DNA of 10,530 nucleotides from Oscillospiraceae bacterium. GTDB taxonomy: Bacteria > Bacillota > Clostridia > Oscillospirales > Oscillospiraceae. Location: NCBI GenBank assembly GCA_031272845.1, contig JAISTA010000036.1, positions 1 through 10,530 on the forward strand. The letters run 5' to 3'. The notes beneath the pieces were generated by a model. That model was not told the origin of the DNA. It made no database searches and saw only the letters and a program-made list of their open reading frames with translations. Every line of letters starts with the position of its first letter. The first letter of the stretch is position 1. Shown piece after piece: positions 1-6,465 of this stretch. A program made the position numbers and the translations under genes.

Positions 1-1307
1 CCTCACGCTCGGAAATCGCGAAGCTTGAGGATCAGCTCCGTCAAAAGGAGTCCAATCTCGACAAAAAGGCTGACAATCTGGAGCGGCGCACGGAGCAGCT
101 CAACCAGCGTGTTGAGCAGACAGAGCGTGCGCAGGCAAAAATCGAGGAGCTGAAAAACGCCCAAATATCAGAGCTTGAGCGCATTTCGGCAATGTCGAGC
201 GAGGAAGCAAAGACGCAGCTTTTAAGAAGCCTTGAGGATAAAATCACTCACGAGGCGGCGGTTAAGCTCCGCGAGATTGAAGCAAGACTGCACGAGGAGG
301 CTGACGCGAAGGCGCGCGAGGTAATCTCTCTTGCAATCGGACGCGTCGCGTCCGACCAGGTGGTTGAAAGCACGGTGAATTCTGTCGCCGTGCCGAATGA
401 CGATATGAAGGGCCGCATAATCGGGCGCGAGGGCCGCAACATCCGCACAATTGAGAACTTAACGGGCGTTGACCTTATTATAGACGACACGCCCGAGGCG
501 ATAACAATTTCCTGCTTTGACCCGGTTCGCCGCGAAATCGCGCGGCTGCTGATGGAAAAGCTTTTGCTGGACGGGCGGATTCACCCGGCGCGCATTGAAG
601 AGATGTACGCAAAGTGCAAAAAAGAGGTTGAGGCCACAGTCAAGGCCGAGGGCGAGCGCGCTGCACTTGAAACCGGCATTCACGGCCTGCACCCGGAGCT
701 TATCCGGCTGCTCGGCCGTCTGCGGTACCGCACAAGCTACGGGCAGAACGTACTTGCGCACTCAATTGAGGTCGCGCACCTGTCCGGAATTATGGCGGCA
801 GAGCTTGGAATCGACGAGGTTGCCGCAAAGCGCGCGGGGCTGCTGCACGATATAGGAAAAGCAATCGACCACGAGGTTGAGGGTACTCACGTTCAGATTG
901 GCGTTGACATTGCAAAGCGCTATAACGAAAAGCCCGCGGTTATCCACGCGATCGAGGCTCACCACGGCGACGTTGAGCCGCATACGGTCGCTGCGTGTCT
1001 TGTTCAGGCGGCGGACGCGATTTCCGCCTCGCGCCCCGGAGCGCGCCGCGACACGATCCAGAACTACGTCAAGCGGCTTGAGAATCTCGAAAAGCTCACG
1101 CAGTCGTTTGCCGGCGTCTCCTCGTCATACGCAATCTCTGCCGGACGCGAAATCCGCGTTATGGTCGAGCCGGAGAAAATTTCAGAGGATGAAATGCTTG
1201 TTTTGGCCCGTGACATCGCGAATAAGATTGAAGCGGAGCTTCAGTATCCCGGACAGATTAAGGTAAACCTCTTCCGCGAGACGCGGGCGGTTGAATACGC
1301 GAAATAG
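1..1307 (+). CDS. rny: Ribonuclease Y (5' end outside window)
   Basis: RNase Y is a membrane-anchored endoribonuclease that starts decay of many mRNAs in Firmicutes. The frame is open from the first complete codon at position 3, well before the first ATG (192), so the true start and the N-terminal membrane anchor lie upstream of the window. The first ~75 residues seen are charged and heptad-like (rich in E, K, Q, R), as expected for the long coiled coil. A KH RNA-binding domain follows, with its GxxG loop (GREG) encoded at 423-434. The HD phosphohydrolase domain has the metal-binding His-Asp of HDIGK at 846-851 and a conserved AHHGD further on. The C-terminal region ending in NLFRETRAVEYAK is typical, so the 3' end is intact. 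The stop is TAG at 1305-1307. murA follows after 85 bases with no clear terminator between, so co-transcription is possible. The family identification is very secure. Confidence 0.97.
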   Translation, partial: SRSEIAKLEDQLRQKESNLDKKADNLERRTEQLNQRVEQTERAQAKIEELKNAQISELERISAMSSEEAKTQLLRSLEDKITHEAAVKLREIEARLHEEADAKAREVISLAIGRVASDQVVESTVNSVAVPNDDMKGRIIGREGRNIRTIENLTGVDLIIDDTPEAITISCFDPVRREIARLLMEKLLLDGRIHPARIEEMYAKCKKEVEATVKAEGERAALETGIHGLHPELIRLLGRLRYRTSYGQNVLAHSIEVAHLSGIMAAELGIDEVAAKRAGLLHDIGKAIDHEVEGTHVQIGVDIAKRYNEKPAVIHAIEAHHGDVEPHTVAACLVQAADAISASRPGARRDTIQNYVKRLENLEKLTQSFAGVSSSYAISAGREIRVMVEPEKISEDEMLVLARDIANKIEAELQYPGQIKVNLFRETRAVEYAK

Positions 1308-1392
1308 CGAAGACAGCTGTTTAGAGCCGCTCGAAAAGCACGGCGCAAAAGACGAAACGATGAATTAATCAGAGGTTGCTAAAGTCCATTTT

Positions 1393-2787
1393 ATGATTTT
1401 CGGTTCTTTCATGAACAAAAAAGACATCAAAAACACGGTATACCGGGTATCCGGAGGGTATCCTCTTTCGGGGAGCATCCGGATTTCCGGCTCCAAAAAC
1501 GCGGCGGTCGGCATTTTGCCCGCCGCAGTTTTGTCCGGCGGCGTTTCAACCGTGTACAACGTACCTTGTATCTCAGACATTGCGGTTTTAATCCGCATAC
1601 TTGAGGGCGCGGGGGCAAAGGTCAGCTTCAGCCCCGGCGCGGGCGGCAGCTTTGGAGCGGACGGCAATTCGCGCATGGCGATAGACGTTTCGGGTATCAG
1701 CACAACAAGCCTGCTTGTTCCGGAAATGGCAAAGCTGCGCGCCTCGTACTATCTGTGGGGCGCGATGCTCGGCAGGTACGGCGAGGTTGAGGCGCTTATG
1801 CCCGGCGGCTGCAATTTCGGCGCGGAGCGCCCGATTGACTATCATATCAGAGCCTTTGAGCAAATGGGCGCGGAGGTTTCGGTCGATACCGAAAACGGAA
1901 TCATCAGGGCAAAGGCCAGGGGCGGCAGGCTCACTGGCGCAAGAATCATATTCGACGCAAGCTCCGTCGGAGCGACGATAAACGTAATCCTCGCGGCGGT
2001 TCTTGCAGACGGGCTGACCGTTATTGAAAACGCGGCGCGCGAGCCGCACATTGTCGATCTCTCGCTGTATCTGAACAGCCTTGGGGCAAGGGTTCGCGGA
2101 GCCGGCACAAATATCATCAAGATTGAGGGCGTGGAAAAGCTCCACTCCGGCTCGCACACGATAGTCCCGGATCAAATCGAGGCCGGAACGTTTATGGCGG
2201 CGGTTTGCGCTTGCGGCGGCGAGCTTGAGATTCAGAGCGTGATTCCGAGACATTTAGACGCGATTTCGCAAAAGCTGAGGGCAATCGGCGCGCAGATTGA
2301 GGAAACTGACGATAAGGTTATCTGCGTGCGCTCAAGCAAGCTCTCAAGCGTCGATGTGCGCACAATGCCGTATCCCGGCTTTCCGACAGACATGCAGCCG
2401 CAGCTTGCCGCGTGCCTGCTTATGGCGCAGGGCACAAGCCGCGTGTTCGACTCTGTTTGGACAGAGCGGTTTTCCTACGCGCACGAATTCCGCAAGCTGG
2501 GCGCGGACATTGAGTTTTGCAGCAAGCCCTCACACATAAAAATACGCGGCGTTGCCGAGCTGTACGGCGCGTCTGAGCCGCTGAACGTGCCCGACCTGCG
2601 GGCCGGCGCGGCGCTTACGATTGCGGCGCTCTCTGCGAAGGGAGATTCGGTTTTGACAAATGTAGAGTTTATTGAGCGCGGGTACGAAAACTTCACGGAA
2701 AAGCTGTCGTCAGTCGGCGCAAGCATAGAGCGTGCCTACAGTGAAACGGTCGCCGTGCAGGACTCGCGCAACAGGTATATAGACTAA
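1393..2787 (+). CDS. murA: UDP-N-acetylglucosamine 1-carboxyvinyltransferase (MurA)
   Basis: MurA transfers enolpyruvate from PEP to UDP-GlcNAc in the cytoplasm, the first committed step of peptidoglycan synthesis and the target of fosfomycin. The 464-residue product is slightly longer than the usual ~420-435. Visible landmarks are Lys35-Asn36 in ISGSKNAA (UDP-GlcNAc/PEP site), the catalytic Cys140 in PGGC, Arg146 and Asp149 in ERPIDYH, Asp333 in GFPTDMQ (equivalent to E. coli D305) and Arg403 in DLRAGAAL. Because the active-site Cys is present, fosfomycin sensitivity would be expected if the drug enters. The Cys-to-Arg loop is one residue longer than the common GGCxxGxRP form. The ATG at 1393 is chosen; ribosome-binding signal is weak (AGAGG at 1371-1375 is 17 bases away, AAAG at 1381-1384 is closer). 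An in-frame ATG at 1411 is an alternative with no better signal. Firmicutes often have two MurA paralogues; which one this is cannot be told. Confidence 0.96.
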   Translation: MIFGSFMNKKDIKNTVYRVSGGYPLSGSIRISGSKNAAVGILPAAVLSGGVSTVYNVPCISDIAVLIRILEGAGAKVSFSPGAGGSFGADGNSRMAIDVSGISTTSLLVPEMAKLRASYYLWGAMLGRYGEVEALMPGGCNFGAERPIDYHIRAFEQMGAEVSVDTENGIIRAKARGGRLTGARIIFDASSVGATINVILAAVLADGLTVIENAAREPHIVDLSLYLNSLGARVRGAGTNIIKIEGVEKLHSGSHTIVPDQIEAGTFMAAVCACGGELEIQSVIPRHLDAISQKLRAIGAQIEETDDKVICVRSSKLSSVDVRTMPYPGFPTDMQPQLAACLLMAQGTSRVFDSVWTERFSYAHEFRKLGADIEFCSKPSHIKIRGVAELYGASEPLNVPDLRAGAALTIAALSAKGDSVLTNVEFIERGYENFTEKLSSVGASIERAYSETVAVQDSRNRYID

Positions 2788-2857
2788 CGGCAAGTAAATA
2801 GCCTTGCGCGAAAGCACTCATCGCTGCCACGGGGCGGCGGCACAGTATTCAAGTAAG

Positions 2858-2892
2858 CGGCGCGGCAGGATATTTCGCCGCGCCGAATTTTA
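2858..2892 (+). terminator. Terminator-like hairpin after murA
   Basis: A perfect 9-bp GC stem (CGGCGCGGC at 2858-2866 with GCCGCGCCG at 2877-2885) encloses a 10-base loop and is followed by AATTTTAT. This resembles an intrinsic terminator for murA, though the U-run is short (four). It ends only about 19 bases before the next start codon, so it could also act as an attenuator or leader structure for the ligase gene. Confidence 0.6.
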
Positions 2893-2910
2893 TAGTCAAA
2901 TATCGCAAAA

Positions 2911-4392
2911 ATGTTTCTTCAAATATCTAAAAAAACAATATACGCGGTGCGGAAAAGCCTGATTTTCTCGGCTATCTGCGCAATCGGCGCGTTTCTGACG
3001 CGGCTGTGCAAAAACAGCGCTATAGTAACGCGCTTTTTGTCGCAGAGCGGGAGGACTGCCTTTTCGTCCTCCGTGCTTACTCGCGGAGTAAACGGCGCGG
3101 GAAGCCTTGCCGCGCCCGTATTCAAAAGCAGTGCGGTTTTGCGGCTGATATTCGGCAGTATCGCGCTTCAGCCGTGGGTTTTGGTCTGTGCGGTGCTGTT
3201 TTTGGCTCCGCTTATACCAACGATGGTTCTGCTTGCGGCGGCGGCCGTCACAACAGCCGTGACGCTTGCGCACGGCATTTATTTCGGCGAGGGCTATCGC
3301 CCGACGGCGGTTGACAAGTGGCTGCTGTTTGTTATGCTCGCGTATTTTTCCGGCGTTATGGTAAGCTCCGACAGGCAGGCAAGCCTGTTTCCGGCTTTGC
3401 TGTACGCCGCTTTTTGCTTTTTCGCGTTCACCGTAAAGGCCGCTATAAACAGCAAGGCGCACGCGCGTGCCGCTGTTTTTGCACTGGTGCTGTCCGCCAC
3501 GGCGGTATCCCTGCACGGGCTTGCGCAGAGGTATTTCGGCTGGTTTCTGCCTACTGTCGGCACCGGCGCGTGGCTCGACAAGGATATGTTTGAGGGCGTA
3601 TATCTGCGCGTTTACGCAACGCTTGAGAACCCGAACGTGCTTGCCGAATACCTTGACCTCATCATTCCGTTCACGTTTGCGATTGCCGTAACCGAAAAGA
3701 GCAAGCTTATAAAGCTCGTGTCCCTCGGATGCCTTGCCGCGCAGCTCATGGCGCTTTTGTACTCATACTCGCGCGGCGGCTGGATTGCGACGATTGCCGC
3801 GATTGCGGTGTTTCTCATCGCGCTTGACAGGCGCTTTGTCGTGCTGCTGGTGCTCGGCGGAATCGGCGGACTTGCACTTATGCCCGCGCAGTATATAAAC
3901 CGCCTGATGAGCGTCGGCAATATCACGGACCGTTCAACGCTCTATAGGCTGTACATCTGGCTCGGCACGATCGATATGGTCAAGGACGGTCACTGGCAAA
4001 TCGGAATCGGAGTTGGAGAAACGGCCTTTGCCTCGGTGTACAGGCTCTACGACTATGGCGGAATAGTCACGCCGCACAGCCACAATCTGTTTCTGCAATT
4101 CATCACGGAATCAGGCGTTTTGGGGCTTGTCTCGATTCTCGGCGCGTTTTTCTCCGGCATTCGGCAGGGTATGCGGGCGTTTTTGTCCGGCGGAAGGACA
4201 CGGCTTTACAGTCTTGCCGCCGCCTGCGGCATACTCGGCTTTTTTGTGCAGAGCATGACTGATTTCGGCTTTTACAACTACCGCGTGACGTTTGTTTTCT
4301 GGTGCGTGCTCGGCCTTGCCGCCGCAATGGGAAGCGCACACGCGGCGGACGGCGAGAAGCCGGATCCGCGTGAAAAGGTCAGCGCGATTTAG
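2911..4392 (+). CDS. O-antigen ligase/polymerase-family membrane protein (Wzy_C type)
   Basis: The 493-residue product is a multi-pass membrane protein with about 10-12 hydrophobic segments by eye (for example near 87-120, 135-152, 158-176, 187-205, 247-325, 399-418, 432-477). It carries hallmarks of the O-antigen ligase/polymerase superfamily (Pfam Wzy_C, PF04932): LENPNVLAEYL at 238-248, SYSRGGW at 285-291, and PHSHNLFLQ at 388-396, with a large extracytoplasmic loop between about 326 and 398 and ending in the conserved His. The family joins or polymerises lipid-linked glycans on the outer face of the membrane. In a Gram-positive cell the likely substrate is a wall polysaccharide or protein-linked glycan, but the sequence does not say which. 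An in-frame TAG at 2893 limits the start; ATG 2911 is the only sensible one, yet no Shine-Dalgarno sequence precedes it. The SLH protein gene follows after 32 bases, suggesting joint expression. The first ~85 residues are not recognised. Confidence 0.85.
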   Translation: MFLQISKKTIYAVRKSLIFSAICAIGAFLTRLCKNSAIVTRFLSQSGRTAFSSSVLTRGVNGAGSLAAPVFKSSAVLRLIFGSIALQPWVLVCAVLFLAPLIPTMVLLAAAAVTTAVTLAHGIYFGEGYRPTAVDKWLLFVMLAYFSGVMVSSDRQASLFPALLYAAFCFFAFTVKAAINSKAHARAAVFALVLSATAVSLHGLAQRYFGWFLPTVGTGAWLDKDMFEGVYLRVYATLENPNVLAEYLDLIIPFTFAIAVTEKSKLIKLVSLGCLAAQLMALLYSYSRGGWIATIAAIAVFLIALDRRFVVLLVLGGIGGLALMPAQYINRLMSVGNITDRSTLYRLYIWLGTIDMVKDGHWQIGIGVGETAFASVYRLYDYGGIVTPHSHNLFLQFITESGVLGLVSILGAFFSGIRQGMRAFLSGGRTRLYSLAAACGILGFFVQSMTDFGFYNYRVTFVFWCVLGLAAAMGSAHAADGEKPDPREKVSAI

Positions 4393-4424
4393 CTTATACA
4401 GCAAATCAACAGGAGAGCCTCTTG

Positions 4425-5537
4425 ATGAAAAGACGGATTTTGTCCCGCTGTGCCGCCGCCGTAATTGCGGCGGCGCTGACGATTGGGCTGTTTTTGCCCG
4501 CTCCGCGCGCCGCCGCGTCATATTCCGAGGGGAGTTACCTTGTCGGAAGAGATATACCCGCCGGACTTTACTATGTCGAGGCGACGAAGGGTCTGGGCTT
4601 TTGCCGGCTGAACTCTGACGCGAGCGGGTCTTTCAGCAGCCTGCTTGCAACCGGCACGTTTTACACCTGGACATTTATCGAGGTCTTAGCGGGCGAATAC
4701 CTGTACCTTGAGCATGCAGCAGCAACCCCCGCGTCTGAAATCAGCCCGATAAATCTGTGCTGCGAGGGCATGTACCGCGTCGGCTACGACATTCCGCCCG
4801 GCGAATACACGCTGCAAAGCACAGGCTCCTATCAGGCATATGCCGCCGTGCTGAGCGGCACGCGCGGCGCTTCAAGAATCGTCACAAACAGTCTTTTCAC
4901 CGGGCAGTGCGTTCTTTCGGCGCAGTCAGGCCAGCTCTTGGAGCTTAGCGACGCGGAAATTATCGGCATAAAGGCAGAGCCGCAGGTGCCGGGACTTACG
5001 TTTATAGACGTTTTCCCGACGGACTGGTTTGTTACGGTCGGCGCTGTGAAATTCGTAATCGACCGCGGACTTATGAGCGGCCTGAGCAGCGAAATATTCG
5101 CCCCGAACTCGCCGATGACGCGCGCAATGCTGGTCACCGTGCTGCACAGCTACGCAAAAAGACCCGCGCCGACCGCGCCGAACCCGTTTTCAGACATACC
5201 TGACGGGACTTGGTACACAAACGCGGTGACTTGGGCCGCCGAAAACGGCGTTGTCAGCGGAACGGGCGGCGGTCAGTTCTCGCCAGACGCAAACATCACG
5301 CGCGAGCAGCTTGCGCTGATACTGTACAAATATCGCGGTTCTCCGGCCGTTCCGGCAGGCGCGCTGCCGTTTGCCGACGGGCAGAGCGTTTCCTCCTGGG
5401 CGGCAGACGCTGTGAAGTGGTGCGCTATAAGCGGCATTGTCAGCGGAAAATCCGACAATATGTTTGACCCGCAGGCAGGCGCGACGCGCGCCGAGGTCGC
5501 GACAATGCTGATGAGGTTCGTGCGGCTTGCCGAGTAG
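4425..5537 (+). CDS. Secreted SLH-domain protein with twin GxYxVGxDIPxGxY repeats
   Basis: The 370-residue product starts with a signal peptide: basic MKRR, a hydrophobic core to about residue 25, and a likely cleavage after APRAAA (residue 31). Next come two related units, GSYLVGRDIPAGLYYVEAT (36-54) and GMYRVGYDIPPGEYTLQST (115-133), each opening a ~75-residue beta-rich domain of a kind seen in secreted Gram-positive proteins of unknown function. The C-terminal half holds three S-layer homology domains (about 193-245, 253-305, 314-367) with FxDV/FSDI openings and MTRA, ITRE and ATRAE closings. SLH triplets bind (usually pyruvylated) secondary wall polysaccharide, so the protein is probably held non-covalently on the wall. 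No catalytic domain is seen. ATG 4425 is preferred over TTG 4422 because AGGAGA at 4411-4416 lies 8 bases ahead. It follows the ligase-family gene closely and ends just before a strong terminator. Confidence 0.93.
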   Translation: MKRRILSRCAAAVIAAALTIGLFLPAPRAAASYSEGSYLVGRDIPAGLYYVEATKGLGFCRLNSDASGSFSSLLATGTFYTWTFIEVLAGEYLYLEHAAATPASEISPINLCCEGMYRVGYDIPPGEYTLQSTGSYQAYAAVLSGTRGASRIVTNSLFTGQCVLSAQSGQLLELSDAEIIGIKAEPQVPGLTFIDVFPTDWFVTVGAVKFVIDRGLMSGLSSEIFAPNSPMTRAMLVTVLHSYAKRPAPTAPNPFSDIPDGTWYTNAVTWAAENGVVSGTGGGQFSPDANITREQLALILYKYRGSPAVPAGALPFADGQSVSSWAADAVKWCAISGIVSGKSDNMFDPQAGATRAEVATMLMRFVRLAE

Positions 5538-5576
5538 TGTCACCGGACGATAAGCTTCGCATATTGCAGACAATAG

Positions 5577-5618
5577 AAAAGAGGTCGGCGCCTTGCGCCG
5601 CCCTCTTTTTGTTTTTTT
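5577..5618 (+). terminator. Strong intrinsic terminator between convergent genes
   Basis: AAAAGAGG (5577-5584) pairs with CCTCTTTT (5602-5609), and CGGCGC (5586-5591) pairs with GCGCCG (5595-5600) around a CTT loop, with one T/C mismatch. The + strand continues with TTTTTGTTTTTTTG, an excellent U-tract, so it ends the SLH transcript. On the - strand the tract reads TTTTCTATT, weaker but usable, so it may also stop the thioesterase transcript, whose stop codon is about 30 bases away. Confidence 0.9.
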
Positions 5619-5647
5619 GTATTCGCTTAATATGGCTGTCTGCTCCG

Positions 5648-6055
5648 CTATGTTCGTATTCCGTTGCAGAGAGCCTCCGCAACAGGCCGTCCGTCCTCGT
5701 CGTACACGATTATACGCGAGACGGCGACGGTGCGCCCCAAATGCAGCGGCACGGCTTTTGCCGTGAGCCTGTTTCCCCTAGGGCGGCGCATATATGACAC
5801 CGAAACGGACTCGGCAAGCGTCGCCTTGTCGGTCTCGCCGTCTGCAAACGGGATGTTTACGCACACGGCAAAGGCAAAGTCGATAAGTGTAAAAATAGCC
5901 GCGCCGTGAACTCCGCCGGCCGCGTTGCGGTGGTTTTCGGTCACGTCCATCTCGCAGACAGGCTCGCCGTTTTCGGCAGACACAAGGCGGCATGAGCTTA
6001 AAGCGGCATATGTGTCCGCCGCGAAAAACCGGCGGTATTTTTCTATGTCTGCCAT
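5648..6055 (-). CDS. PaaI-like hotdog-fold thioesterase
   Basis: The 135-residue product is a single hotdog domain of the PaaI/YbgC-like acyl-CoA thioesterase group, of normal length. The signature region is HRNAAGGVHGAAIFTLIDFAF (from residue 42), with His50-Gly51 and the catalytic-type Asp59 on the central helix, matching the HGG..F.LAD.AF pattern of PaaI. A strand resembling SVSYMRRPRGNRLTAKA (85-101) follows as in other family members. Such enzymes hydrolyse aryl- or acyl-CoA thioesters in the cytoplasm; the exact substrate cannot be read from the sequence. The start ATG overlaps the TGA of the upstream HIT gene by one base (TGATG), with GGAGG just ahead on the coding strand, so translation is probably coupled. 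It is the last gene of the leftward group. The presence of an IorB gene two genes upstream makes arylacetyl-CoA one possible substrate, which is only an inference. Confidence 0.88.
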   Translation of the reverse strand: MADIEKYRRFFAADTYAALSSCRLVSAENGEPVCEMDVTENHRNAAGGVHGAAIFTLIDFAFAVCVNIPFADGETDKATLAESVSVSYMRRPRGNRLTAKAVPLHLGRTVAVSRIIVYDEDGRPVAEALCNGIRT

Positions 6056-6420
6056 CAGTCCTCCGCCGTGTCGCCGCGAAACAGCTTCGGCCCGAAGCTT
6101 CTGCCGCCGAGAACGTGAAAATGCAGGTGGAAAACGGTCTGTCCGCCGTCCTCCCCGCAGTTTGAAATGACGCGGTAGCCCGATTCGGCAACGCCGTCAG
6201 CCTTTGCGACCTGCGGAATCGCGGCGACTGCCGCCGCGATGTCAGGAATATTGTCCCCGGAGGCCTCATTCAGGCTTGCTATGTGCTTTTTGGGGATGAC
6301 AAGCACATGCGTCGGTGCGCGGGGATGATTGTCCCGAAACGCGAGAACCTTGTCGTCCTCGTATACCTTATCGGCCGGAATCTCGCCCGCCGCGATTTTG
6401 CAGAAAATGCAGTCTGACAT
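6055..6420 (-). CDS. HIT-family (histidine triad) nucleotide hydrolase, HinT-like
   Basis: The 121-residue product is a HinT-type histidine triad protein of near-standard length. It begins with CIFCKIAAGEIPA, including the Cys4/Cys7 pair often found in bacterial members as half of a zinc site, and ends with the triad His98-x-His100-x-His102 in VFHLHFHVLGG; His100 would be the nucleophile by analogy to the family. PTHVLVIPKKHI (36-47) is also characteristic. Family members hydrolyse purine nucleoside phosphoramidates and acyl-adenylates in the cytoplasm; the physiological substrate is generally unclear. AGAGGA sits 8 bases before the ATG on the coding strand. It lies 45 bases downstream of the phosphoglucomutase gene and overlaps the thioesterase gene by one base, so the three genes are probably co-transcribed. 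The identification is secure; the cellular role is not. Confidence 0.95.
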   Translation of the reverse strand: MSDCIFCKIAAGEIPADKVYEDDKVLAFRDNHPRAPTHVLVIPKKHIASLNEASGDNIPDIAAAVAAIPQVAKADGVAESGYRVISNCGEDGGQTVFHLHFHVLGGRSFGPKLFRGDTAED

Positions 6421-6465
6421 CCTTAGTGTCCTCTTTTACAAACACGTACTGTGAATACGCGCGAT

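Noticed and set aside
1588..2253. Leftward open frame of 221 codons antisense to murA
   Set aside because: Its Ala/Arg-rich translation shows no domain; it is a by-product of murA codon usage at high G+C.
2896..3516. Leftward open frame of 206 codons antisense to the ligase-family gene
   Set aside because: The translation is an Arg/Gln/Lys-rich string typical of the reverse of a membrane protein gene and has no ribosome binding site or motif.
5577..5618. Hairpin considered as a small RNA gene
   Set aside because: It has the exact form of an intrinsic terminator between convergent genes and no promoter of its own.
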